From assembly GCA_035640475.1 (NCBI GenBank), contig DASQWC010000174.1, forward strand, positions 1 to 10,043: a DNA stretch of 10,043 nucleotides, written 5' to 3'. Below are positions 1 through 6,496 of the stretch, piece after piece. This DNA comes from DASQWC01 sp035640475. Lineage in GTDB: Bacteria > Actinomycetota > JAICYB01. Within the stretch, counting starts at the first letter, position 1; each line of letters starts with the position of its first letter. The translations under genes were made by a program, and so were the position numbers. Below the pieces are notes generated by a model. It made no database searches and was not told the DNA's origin. It saw only the letters and a program-made list of their open reading frames with translations.

Positions 1-2717
1 GCCGTGTTCGTGATCTGACCCTTCTTCTGCGGCTTCACCACGAGCGTCACCGTCACGACACCGCCGCTGGGCACCGCGCCGAGGTTGCACGCCACTTCCA
101 GCTTCTGCGGCTTGAGCGAGCAGGAGCCCTGCGTGCTCGACGCACTTCCGTAGCCGGCGTTCCTCGGCAGCTGATCGGTCACCGTCACGCCGGTCGCCGC
201 ACTCGGGCCGTTGTTCCGAACCGTGACCGTGTAGGTGAGGTTCTGACCTGCCTTCACCGGATCCGGCGAGTCGGCCTTCGTCACCGACAGGTCGGCCGAA
301 GCCGGCGCACAGCCGATCGTGTACTGCGTGCCGCCGCGGGTGAGATCACGCTTTCCGTCCGTCGAGACCGTGAAGTTCCGGCCTCGCAGGCCAACGAGAA
401 CAGAGCCGGGAGCGAGGGGCGGTCCGTGCGTGACGAACGGGTTCAGCTTGCTGAGCGCGACCTTGACCGTGATCGTGTCGTTCCCGGGGCTGAAGGATCC
501 GGCGTCGGCCGTTCCCCTCGTGGTGTAGGAGATGCTCCCGTCCGAGTTGCGCACCGCCGTCCCGTATGAGAACTGCGGGACGCTCGGATCGGTCGACGCG
601 CGGACGAAGAACTGGTCACCGCGGTCGGACAGACCGAACGTGTACTCCCCCGTCGGGCTCATCGTCGAGTTGGGAGCGTTCCCGGTGAAGTTCATCATCC
701 AGCTCGAGTCTGGGGGCACGGACGAAAGCATCGACACCTTCATCTGAGCGACGAGGAGCGGGTCGTTCGGCGCTCCCGCCTCGCAGGAGTACTTGATCGA
801 GAGCGCGTCCATCGGGTCGGGAGCGTTGATGCGCACCAGCCCACGGCCGCTTGCCGCATCCTGCGCGAAGTCGGTCACCTGAGCGCCGTCCGCGGGCGGC
901 GGTGTCGCCCCCGGCGCCGGCCCCGGCGACGGCACGGCGGACTTGCCCGTGTTGAGGCCTGGGCCGCCGATCTGGTGGGTCACGAAGGTGTGCCCGTCGA
1001 AGTCGTTGTGGTCGTCGGTGTAGGCGATGACCGCGCCGCCGTTCGGGTCGAACGACACCTGGAAGTAGTCCAAGAGGTTCCGGTTCGCGGTCCCGAGCGT
1101 GCCGCCGGTCGAGATGTTGCTGCCGTGAATGACATGGTCGCTCGCCGTCACCTGTCTGAAGGTGGGATTCGTCGCCGTCGCGTCATAGCTCTGCGCATAG
1201 AACATCTTCCAGTCCGCGTTGTCCGCGTTGACGGCGGCCGGACTGCCATACCACACGACGCCAACCGAGCCGGGCGTTGGACCCGTCTCGAGCCAGGGCA
1301 TCAGGCTCGTCGCCGTCTCGGGACCGTGGCTCACCTTTACCGGCTGGCTCCAGGTCGTCCCTCTGTCGAACGAATGCGCGAGATAGATGTCGTGCGTGTC
1401 CGAGTACGCGACGTAGACCGTGCCGTCAGCCGTCCCGTCGTCCGCCACTTTCACGGGGAAGAAGATGTTGTTCACGCTGCCGGTTGCGACCTGGTGACAC
1501 GTGTACGTCAACGGAGTCGCTGTGGGAGACGGGGGGATCCCCGTGCAGACCTGGCCCGTCGAGCCGCTGACGTAGACGGTTCCCGTCTTCTGGTGGACGT
1601 CGATGTAGCCGACCTGCCCGATCGCGCCGGCCGTCACCGCGGGCCCGTACGTCAGGCCGCCGTCGTCCGAGCGCTGGATCTGCGTGACGGCGGGGGCGAC
1701 CGTCCGGTAGAGGAGGTAGACCGAGTTGCGGCCGAGGAACTCGTTCCACTGACGGTCGTCGATCGGAGCGCCGCCGGGAACGTTTCCGAGCGGGTTGCGC
1801 TGGAAGGTGACGCCCTTGTCCGTCGACTTTCCGACTGAGACGTTGGCGAGGACTAGGCTCGAGAAGGCCAGCGTCGGAGGATTGTCACGCGCGCCCGTCA
1901 CCGGATCGGGCAGTCCGACCGCGAGATCGACATCGCCGCCGCCGTCGGCGCCGACGCATTGCTGCGCGTCGGGACTGTCGCAGGTCTGCGAGTCCGGCTG
2001 TCCCCGGTAGACCATGTTCCGGAGGTACGGGTCGCTGTTCAGGTCGTCGTACCAGAGGTCGACTCCCGCCGGCACACCGCGGATCGCGGAGACGTAGAAG
2101 TTGCCGAAGGTATCGGTGCGGTTGCTGGGCTCCCCGTCGCGGGTGGCGACCGGCGCCTTCACCGTGACGTTCGGGCTGAAGCTGATGCCGCCGTCGAGGT
2201 AGGTCACCGTCCGAGCTGCAGGCTTCGGTTGCACGCTCGCGACACCGTGGTACTGGTCGCCGGCCACGGAGAAGTAGACGACGTGCACGGTGTAGATGCC
2301 GGTGCCGCTCGCCGCCGGCTCGAACGTCGTCTCCTCGTCGACGTCGGGCGCTCCACCTCCGTCGCGCGCGACGACCGGGCCCGCATTCGAGTCCTTGTGG
2401 ACGTAGAGGTCGAAGTCGCTGACGGGATTCGTCCACGTGAGCTTCACGTCCACGACCTTGCCCGCCCAGTCCGTGGTCGTGCCGGTGACGGTCAGGGTGA
2501 ACGTGTCGCAGTTCACACCCTCCATGCACGTGCTTTCGTTGGCCGACGCTCCGCCCGGCGCGGTGCCGTCCCAGCTCACGCTCGGCCCGGCTGGGCCGAT
2601 CGTGCCGGTGGGCGGGCTTGCGGCGATCGCCCCCCGCTGTGCCGATCCGAGGAAGAGCGCCGCGCCGATTGCGAATACGAGCACGGCAAAGACGACCCCA
2701 CCTGACCGAATTGACAT
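1..2717 (-). CDS. Large secreted Asp-box beta-propeller protein with C-terminal DUF11 domain (3' end outside the window)
   Basis: An open frame of 905 codons runs from the ATG at 2717 to the left edge without a stop, so the C-terminus is missing. Residues 1-28 look like a signal peptide: Arg4, a hydrophobic core (VVFAVLVFAIGAALFLG) and a small-residue end near GSAQ. Residues about 40-150 form a beta-rich domain with DFDLYV at 101-106, like PPC-type accessory domains of secreted enzymes, and a possible disulfide (C64/C70). A sialidase-like propeller follows, with Asp boxes or near Asp boxes at 298-305 (STDKGVTF), 350-357 (SDDGGLTY) and 449-456 (SFDRGTTW), plus a DRQW motif near 321-324. A beta region at about 640-805 leads to a DUF11 repeat from about 808 (ADLSVTKADSPDPVKAGQ, VRNNGPSAATGVTVTD). 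The role is probably extracellular binding or glycan processing. Catalysis is unproven: Asp boxes are structural, and no sialidase active site is obvious. An anchor may lie beyond the edge. Confidence 0.88.
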   Translation of the reverse strand, partial: MSIRSGGVVFAVLVFAIGAALFLGSAQRGAIAASPPTGTIGPAGPSVSWDGTAPGGASANESTCMEGVNCDTFTLTVTGTTTDWAGKVVDVKLTWTNPVSDFDLYVHKDSNAGPVVARDGGGAPDVDEETTFEPAASGTGIYTVHVVYFSVAGDQYHGVASVQPKPAARTVTYLDGGISFSPNVTVKAPVATRDGEPSNRTDTFGNFYVSAIRGVPAGVDLWYDDLNSDPYLRNMVYRGQPDSQTCDSPDAQQCVGADGGGDVDLAVGLPDPVTGARDNPPTLAFSSLVLANVSVGKSTDKGVTFQRNPLGNVPGGAPIDDRQWNEFLGRNSVYLLYRTVAPAVTQIQRSDDGGLTYGPAVTAGAIGQVGYIDVHQKTGTVYVSGSTGQVCTGIPPSPTATPLTYTCHQVATGSVNNIFFPVKVADDGTADGTVYVAYSDTHDIYLAHSFDRGTTWSQPVKVSHGPETATSLMPWLETGPTPGSVGVVWYGSPAAVNADNADWKMFYAQSYDATATNPTFRQVTASDHVIHGSNISTGGTLGTANRNLLDYFQVSFDPNGGAVIAYTDDHNDFDGHTFVTHQIGGPGLNTGKSAVPSPGPAPGATPPPADGAQVTDFAQDAASGRGLVRINAPDPMDALSIKYSCEAGAPNDPLLVAQMKVSMLSSVPPDSSWMMNFTGNAPNSTMSPTGEYTFGLSDRGDQFFVRASTDPSVPQFSYGTAVRNSDGSISYTTRGTADAGSFSPGNDTITVKVALSKLNPFVTHGPPLAPGSVLVGLRGRNFTVSTDGKRDLTRGGTQYTIGCAPASADLSVTKADSPDPVKAGQNLTYTVTVRNNGPSAATGVTVTDQLPRNAGYGSASSTQGSCSLKPQKLEVACNLGAVPSGGVVTVTLVVKPQKKGQITNT

Positions 2718-2723
2718 CACCGC

Positions 2724-2759
2724 ACACCCCCGCGTCGCCTTGACCCCCGACGGCGGTGT
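2724..2759 (-). promoter_or_regulatory. Hairpin covering the putative ribosome-binding G-run of the secreted-protein gene
   Basis: ACACC at 2724-2728 pairs with GGTGT at 2755-2759, and inside it CGTCG at 2733-2737 pairs with CGACG at 2748-2752, leaving a 10-nt loop. On the minus-strand mRNA the 3' arm contains the G-run just upstream of the ATG at 2717, so folding would hide it. Read on the plus strand, the same stem is followed by TTTTT (2759-2763) and resembles an intrinsic terminator for antisense transcripts. Both readings are inferences. Confidence 0.4.
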
Positions 2760-2785
2760 TTTTCCTTCGTGGCGCAAGTTCCAAA

Positions 2786-2802
2786 CTGCGGGAAAGCCGC
2801 AG
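2786..2802 (-). terminator. Possible weak terminator hairpin after the MMPL gene
   Basis: CTGCGG and CCGCAG form a perfect 6-bp stem with a 5-nt loop, about 30 bp after the MMPL stop. On the minus strand it is followed only by TTTGG, so the U-tract is poor. It may pause or stabilise RNA rather than terminate. Confidence 0.35.
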
Positions 2803-2832
2803 CGGCGGGCTCGGCCGTCGTCGAGAACCGAG

Positions 2833-4950
2833 CTAGGCGGACTCTGGAACGGGCCGACTGGCGCGCGTGCGCAGCGGTCGGGCCGCCCAGTGCGGCAGCC
2901 ACCAGTTCCAGCGGCCCATCAGCCGCACGAGCGCGGGAACGAGCAGCGCACGAATAACCGTGGCGTCGAAGATGATCCCGGCCGCGAGCCCGATGCCGAA
3001 TTGCTTGATGTCGGTACCGGGACTCGTCGACAAGACGAAGAACGCAAACATGAGCACGAGCGCAGCACTCGTGACGAGCTTGCCGGTGCGCGCGAGCCCG
3101 AGCGAGATCGCCGTCCGCGTGTCGCGGGTCTCGTCGTATGCCTCACGCATGCGCGTGAGCATGAAGACCTCGTAGTCCATCGAGAGCCCGAAGAGGAAAG
3201 CGAAGATCATCAGCGGAATCCACGGGATGATCGACTGCGTCGCCGGCACGTTCCAGATCGCTTCGGAACCGTGTCCCTGCTGGAAGATGAAGACGATGAT
3301 GCCGTAGGCCGCTCCGAGCGACACGAGGTTGAGGATGACCGCCTTCAGCGGCAGCAGCAGCGAACGGAACGCCCGCGCCAGGAGAACGTAGCTGAGCAGG
3401 ATCACGAACAACAGCACATACGGGAAGTTCCCGTACACGGCGTGAACGAAGTCGCGATCCTCGGCCGCGACCCCGCCGAGGCTCGCGCCGGGCGGCAACG
3501 CATCCCTGACCCGGTTGATCGTCGATCGCACCGGCTTGCTCGAACCGTCGTGCGAGGCGAATGCCTCGACGAGCGCGTAGCCGTCCTTCCGCCAAGACGG
3601 CGGAGCGGCAGCCCCCTCGACTCCCTCGACACGGCTTACGCGCTCGACGACGGCACCTTGCGTTCCTTCGGGTGTGCGGATGACGAACGGCTTGATCACG
3701 CCGGGCGAGATGCCGGCGCCCGTCAGGGCGTCGCGCCCGATGGCCGCGTCGCCCTTGCCCGGGAAGTCCTTTGCCTGCGCCTCACTCGGATTGAGCTGGA
3801 GCCCGAAGACGAGGAGCACCGCCACAATCGCCGCGCCCACCGCCGCCACCGGCCACGGGCGGCGCACGACCAGGCGGGCCCAGCGGCCCCACCAGCCGGT
3901 CTCGGGATGGCTGACGGCGACGAAGCGCTTCGGCATCACGCGGAGCTTGTTGATCCGCGTTCCGAGGACGGACAGGAGCGCCGGCAGCAGGGTGATCGAA
4001 ACGAGCACCGACACCGCCGGGATCAGCATGCCGCCGATCCCGATCGAGCGGATGAACGGCAGCGGCAGGATGATCATGCTCAGCAGCCCCACGGCGACCG
4101 TCGTGCCGGACACGATCACGGATCTGCCCGCGTGCGTCATCGTCTCGGTCAGCGCGGTCTCGACGTCCTCGCCGGCAGCGAGCTCCTCGCGGAACCGGAA
4201 GATCATCAGCAGGGCATAGTCGATCGCGACGCCGAGCCCGACCAGCGCGATCAGGAACTGGACGACGATCGACACGTCGGTGAGATAGGTCAGCACCCAG
4301 ACGAGCGTGAACGTGTTGAGGATGCTCACCACCGCGACAGCGAGCGGCATCGCCACCGCCGGCAGCGTCCCGAAGACGAACAGGAGGATCACGAGCGCCC
4401 CTGCGCCGCCGATGAGAGCTTCGGTCAATACGCTCGGGCCCTCGCTGCCGCCGCTCGACTCGTCGTACAGCGCCATCAGTCCCGTCAGGTGCGTGGTCAC
4501 GCCCTGAGGCGCGGCGTCCGCAAGCGCGTTTCGCACGCGATCGAGGTGCAGGTTGGTGGTGAACGTGTTTTCACCCGCCGGATACATCTCGGCGAACGTC
4601 GTGTGCTTGTCCTTCGACACGTAGACGGAGCTATGCGTGTCGAAGTACGAACTGACCCGGGAGCCGGGGTTGACCGCGGCCGCCTTCGCGATCGCAGGCT
4701 CGAGGTTCTCCTTTGTCACGTCGCCCTTGGACTGGAACACGGCCACCAGCGGGGCCTGCTCGCCGGTGCCGAAGCTCTTGAGAATCTTCTGGTTCGTCTC
4801 GTATGCCGAGTAGCCCGGAATCGAGAATGACTCGAACCAGCGGTCCGAAACACGCGCTGTAGCGAACAAGCCGAACGCGGTGAGCACGAACCAGAGCGCG
4901 ATCACGCGCCTGCGACGACGATGGACGACGTGCGCGAGCCCAGCGAGCAT
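2833..4950 (-). CDS. MMPL family (RND superfamily) transporter
   Basis: This 705-residue integral membrane protein has the MMPL layout. TM1 is at about 16-33 and a first extracytoplasmic porter domain at about 40-175. TM2-TM6 lie at about 178-328 and TM7 at about 364-384. A second porter domain covers about 385-505 and TM8-TM12 about 509-675. The two pseudo-symmetric Asp-Tyr pairs expected for proton coupling are present: GLGVAIDYALLM (D244-Y245) in TM4 and FGLSMDYEVFML (D592-Y593) in TM10. Each is followed by the usual basic/acidic segment (FRFREEL, TRMREAY). Family members export lipids, glycolipids or small hydrophobic molecules using the proton gradient; the substrate here is unknown. The ATG at 4950 has AAAAGG 5 nt upstream and starts just before TM1. 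An 18-bp palindrome lies about 50 bp upstream, and the membrane-protein gene before it may be co-transcribed. The length is normal and no key residue is missing. Confidence 0.95.
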   Translation of the reverse strand: MLAGLAHVVHRRRRRVIALWFVLTAFGLFATARVSDRWFESFSIPGYSAYETNQKILKSFGTGEQAPLVAVFQSKGDVTKENLEPAIAKAAAVNPGSRVSSYFDTHSSVYVSKDKHTTFAEMYPAGENTFTTNLHLDRVRNALADAAPQGVTTHLTGLMALYDESSGGSEGPSVLTEALIGGAGALVILLFVFGTLPAVAMPLAVAVVSILNTFTLVWVLTYLTDVSIVVQFLIALVGLGVAIDYALLMIFRFREELAAGEDVETALTETMTHAGRSVIVSGTTVAVGLLSMIILPLPFIRSIGIGGMLIPAVSVLVSITLLPALLSVLGTRINKLRVMPKRFVAVSHPETGWWGRWARLVVRRPWPVAAVGAAIVAVLLVFGLQLNPSEAQAKDFPGKGDAAIGRDALTGAGISPGVIKPFVIRTPEGTQGAVVERVSRVEGVEGAAAPPSWRKDGYALVEAFASHDGSSKPVRSTINRVRDALPPGASLGGVAAEDRDFVHAVYGNFPYVLLFVILLSYVLLARAFRSLLLPLKAVILNLVSLGAAYGIIVFIFQQGHGSEAIWNVPATQSIIPWIPLMIFAFLFGLSMDYEVFMLTRMREAYDETRDTRTAISLGLARTGKLVTSAALVLMFAFFVLSTSPGTDIKQFGIGLAAGIIFDATVIRALLVPALVRLMGRWNWWLPHWAARPLRTRASRPVPESA

Positions 4951-4964
4951 TCCTGCCTTTTCTA
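4951..4964 (-). promoter_or_regulatory. Ribosome-binding site of the MMPL gene
   Basis: On the minus strand the bases just before the ATG read AAAAGGCAGGA. AAGG with a 5-nt spacer is the best Shine-Dalgarno match and supports the start at 4950. Confidence 0.5.
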
Positions 4965-4998
4965 CCTGTCGCGTTGGGGCGGCGCGCTGGTGTCTTGC

Positions 4999-5016
4999 GG
5001 TGCGGTTAACCGCACC
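4999..5016. promoter_or_regulatory. 18-bp perfect palindrome upstream of the MMPL gene (putative operator)
   Basis: GGTGCGGTTAACCGCACC is identical to its own reverse complement. It lies in the 72-bp gap between the small membrane-protein gene (stop at 5023) and the MMPL start (4950). A perfect dyad of this size in front of an exporter gene fits a dimeric repressor site, for example of the TetR type. As RNA it would be a 7-bp stem with a TTAA loop and no following U-tract, so terminator function is less likely. No regulator gene is in the window. Confidence 0.55.
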
Positions 5017-5022
5017 CGGCGG

Positions 5023-5382
5023 TCACGGCGATTCGGGCACGGCGCGGGCCGGCAGCAGCGCGCCGACGGACATTGCCGCGTACAGCACGAGGGTCATCAC
5101 GAGCGCCGACACTGCCAGCTGTGGCACACCGCCGACCACGGCGGGGCTTCGCAGTGCAGCGCTGAGCACGAGCAGCGCGACCGAAACGCCGGCGACCAGA
5201 GGCCTGAACCCGCTGCACCGTGCCTCGAGCGCATCGCCGTAACACTCGAGGGCGAGAGCACAGGCTGCGGGAATGGCCACGAGGAGAAGCCCGAGCGCGA
5301 CGCCGTGGCTGCCGCGGACGTCGGAAAGGAAGGCGGCGAAGACGAGCAAGGCCGGGAGCAAGCGCCGGGCCATCCCCACCAA
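5023..5382 (-). CDS. Small multi-pass membrane protein of unknown function
   Basis: This frame encodes about 119 residues with four likely membrane helices at about 8-20, 27-46, 61-77 and 87-111. It has a basic N-terminus (ARR) and short polar loops containing two cysteines (C47, C56). Its hydrophobicity is far from random, which favours it over the other open frames here. The family is not recognised. The start is uncertain: TTG at 5382, GTG at 5379 and ATG at 5373 are all in frame within four codons, and none has a well-placed ribosome-binding site. It ends 72 bp before the MMPL gene on the same strand, so it may be an accessory protein of that exporter. It is divergent from the hydrolase operon. 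Confidence 0.65.
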   Translation of the reverse strand: MVGMARRLLPALLVFAAFLSDVRGSHGVALGLLLVAIPAACALALECYGDALEARCSGFRPLVAGVSVALLVLSAALRSPAVVGGVPQLAVSALVMTLVLYAAMSVGALLPARAVPESP

Positions 5383-5466
5383 GGTTCGCTGACCCGGCGG
5401 ACGTTCCTTCCCTCTCGCCGGCTCGCATAGTTCGGACGGTCGTTTGACCCGAGAGTTACTTAAATC

Positions 5467-5493
5467 GGACGTACGGGCACAGCCCGCACGTCC
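5467..5493 (+). promoter_or_regulatory. 27-nt inverted repeat in the leader of the hydrolase operon
   Basis: GGACGTACGGGC (5467-5478) pairs with GCCCGCACGTCC (5482-5493) around an ACA loop. Eleven of 12 positions pair; the exception is A5473 opposite C5487. It ends about 20 nt before the ribosome-binding site at 5513-5519. It could be an operator dyad or a stable hairpin in the mRNA leader. No U-tract follows it. Confidence 0.55.
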
Positions 5494-5512
5494 TCCAACT
5501 CTCCGCCACGAG

Positions 5513-5519
5513 AAAGGAG
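5513..5519 (+). promoter_or_regulatory. Strong ribosome-binding site of the hydrolase gene
   Basis: AAAGGAG, with 6 nt between it and the ATG at 5526, is the best Shine-Dalgarno sequence in the window. It fixes the start of the first gene of the operon. Confidence 0.8.
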
Positions 5520-5525
5520 AGAGAA

Positions 5526-6221
5526 ATGGCCGACGCGTCGCTGACCTGGCTCGGACACGCCACGTTCCGGCTCGACTCGCCGGGTGGCAAGCGCATCTAC
5601 GTCGATCCCTGGCTCGAGAACCCGAAGTGCCCGGACGCCGAAAAGGAGCCGGAGCGCTGCGACGTGATCGCGATCACGCACGGCCACTCGGATCACGTCG
5701 GGCAGACGGTCGAGCTCAGCAACAAGTTCGGGCCGCTTCCGATCGTGGCCATGGTCGAGCTCAAGGGCTGGCTGAAGAACAAGGGCGCGAAGCTGGACGA
5801 GCTGCCGGGGCCGAACAAGGGCGGCACGGTCGAGGCAGAAGGAGTCAAGTTCACGCTCACGCACGCATTCCACTCGAGCTCGTCCGACGAGCTCGACTAC
5901 CTGGGCGAGGCGGCCGGTGTCGTCGTCGAGCTCGAGAACGGGACGAAGGTCTATTTCGCAGGTGACACCTGCGTCTTCGGCGACATGCAGCTGATCGGCC
6001 GCATCTACGCGCCGGACGTCGCCGTTCTCCCGATCGGCGGCCATTTCACAATGGATCCGCGGGAGGCCGCCGTCGCGTGCGAGCTGCTCGGAGTGAACCG
6101 TGTCGTTCCATGCCACTACGGCACCTTCCCATTGCTCGCCGGAACCCCCGACGAGCTGCGACAGCTCGCCGAGGGCGTTCAGGTGGAGGCGGTGGACCCG
6201 GGCGGTACGGTGGAGCTTTGA
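5526..6221 (+). CDS. Metal-dependent hydrolase, UPF0173 family (metallo-beta-lactamase fold)
   Basis: The 231-residue product matches the usual length of UPF0173 (YtkL-like) hydrolases. It opens with the family signature WLGHATFRL (8-16) and carries the dinuclear metal site of the metallo-beta-lactamase fold: HGHSDH at 52-57 (H52, H54, D56, H57), H113/H116 in LTHAFHSS, D147 in FAGDTC, H173 in GGHFTM and H197 in PCHYGTF. VDPWLENP near 26-33 is also typical. It has no signal peptide, so it is a cytoplasmic enzyme that probably hydrolyses an ester, phosphoester or lactone. The natural substrate of the family is not established. It is the first gene of a five-gene run; its TGA overlaps the next start (TTGA at 6218-6221). 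All metal ligands are present. Confidence 0.95.
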   Translation: MADASLTWLGHATFRLDSPGGKRIYVDPWLENPKCPDAEKEPERCDVIAITHGHSDHVGQTVELSNKFGPLPIVAMVELKGWLKNKGAKLDELPGPNKGGTVEAEGVKFTLTHAFHSSSSDELDYLGEAAGVVVELENGTKVYFAGDTCVFGDMQLIGRIYAPDVAVLPIGGHFTMDPREAAVACELLGVNRVVPCHYGTFPLLAGTPDELRQLAEGVQVEAVDPGGTVEL

Positions 6222-6496
6222 GAGAACGATGGTTCGGCGCCACGGGGCGGCGCGTGCCCGAGATCGCCGTCGAAGGTGAGCTGGACGTGGGCGACGCGCT
6301 GGTGCTCGACAGTGCCGACGACGCCGAGCGCCTCCACGAGGCGCACGAGGAGGGCCGCCCGATCGTCGTCCGCGCCTCGAGTGCGGAGGAGGTCAAGGCC
6401 GCGCTCTCACATCCCGAAGTCGCCGTCGCGCTCGTCCCGCCCGAGCGCCGTAACCTCGTCGAGCTCGACCTACGCGAGCTGACGTATGGTCCGTAG
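6218..6496 (+). CDS. Small acidic protein of unknown function
   Basis: The frame encodes about 92 residues from TTG at 6218, which overlaps the hydrolase stop. An in-frame GTG at 6254 would give 80 residues. GGTGGAG precedes the TTG but at only 2 nt, so the start is uncertain. The sequence after the overlap is not a shadow of any neighbour and looks protein-like: an acidic beta/alpha pattern (VPEIAVEGELDVGDALVLD, DDAERLHEAHEEGRPIVVRA, SAEEVKAALSHPEVAVALVP). It has no membrane segment, signal or cysteines, and I do not recognise the family. It ends 11 bp inside the DUF1028 gene, so the two are translationally coupled. It may be an accessory protein of one of its neighbours, but its function cannot be inferred. 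Confidence 0.7.
   Translation: MRERWFGATGRRVPEIAVEGELDVGDALVLDSADDAERLHEAHEEGRPIVVRASSAEEVKAALSHPEVAVALVPPERRNLVELDLRELTYGP

Larger units (their letters stand above)
2718..2832 (-). promoter_or_regulatory. 115-bp leader/intergenic region rich in hairpins
   Basis: This gap separates the MMPL stop from the start of the secreted-protein gene. It holds three inverted repeats: 2809-2814 with 2828-2833 (6 bp, 13-nt loop), 2786-2791 with 2797-2802 (6 bp, 5-nt loop), and 2724-2759 (two 5-bp helices). The only Shine-Dalgarno-like stretch for the downstream gene, a G-run at 2727-2731, lies inside the last hairpin. The region could end MMPL transcription, start or attenuate the next gene, or both. I recognise no known riboswitch class. 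Confidence 0.5.
5383..5525. promoter_or_regulatory. Divergent intergenic control region
   Basis: This 143-bp gap separates the minus-strand membrane genes from the plus-strand operon and should hold promoters for both. TTGACC at 5444-5449 resembles a -35 box and TTAAAT at 5460-5465 a -10 box, but they are only 10 bp apart, so they do not form a standard promoter together. A small dyad, GGTC(N4)GACC, lies at 5438-5449, and a large inverted repeat at 5467-5493. No convincing promoter can be assigned by eye. Confidence 0.45.

Noticed and set aside
975..1838. A plus-strand open frame of 287 codons
   Set aside because: It lies wholly antisense to the propeller gene, whose minus-strand frame has clear Asp boxes. 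The plus-strand product is Val/Arg/Asp-rich without motifs.
1885..2784. A minus-strand open frame of 299 codons overlapping the secreted gene in another frame
   Set aside because: It is Arg-rich with no signal or domain. The frame starting at 2717 gives a signal peptide and recognisable domains across the same DNA.
2718..2832. A c-di-GMP or other known riboswitch
   Set aside because: I looked for the conserved c-di-GMP-I core segments on both strands and did not find them; hairpins alone are not enough to name a class.
2437..4830. A plus-strand open frame of 797 codons
   Set aside because: It is antisense to the MMPL gene and the start of the secreted-protein gene. Its translation is dominated by Arg, Asp, Glu, His and Gln with no domain or hydrophobic pattern, as expected from GC-rich codon bias on the other strand.
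4921..5430. Plus-strand and alternative minus-strand frames over the small membrane-protein gene
   Set aside because: Only the frame at 5023-5382 has a membrane-helix pattern. The others are Arg/Gly/Ser-rich and lack any motif.
5444..5465. A sigma-70 type promoter from TTGACC and TTAAAT
   Set aside because: The spacer is only 10 bp against the required 16-18, and no -10 match lies at the right distance from either box.
5460..6116. A minus-strand frame of 218 codons opposite the hydrolase
   Set aside because: The plus-strand frame carries the full set of metallo-hydrolase motifs and a strong ribosome-binding site; the antisense frame has none.
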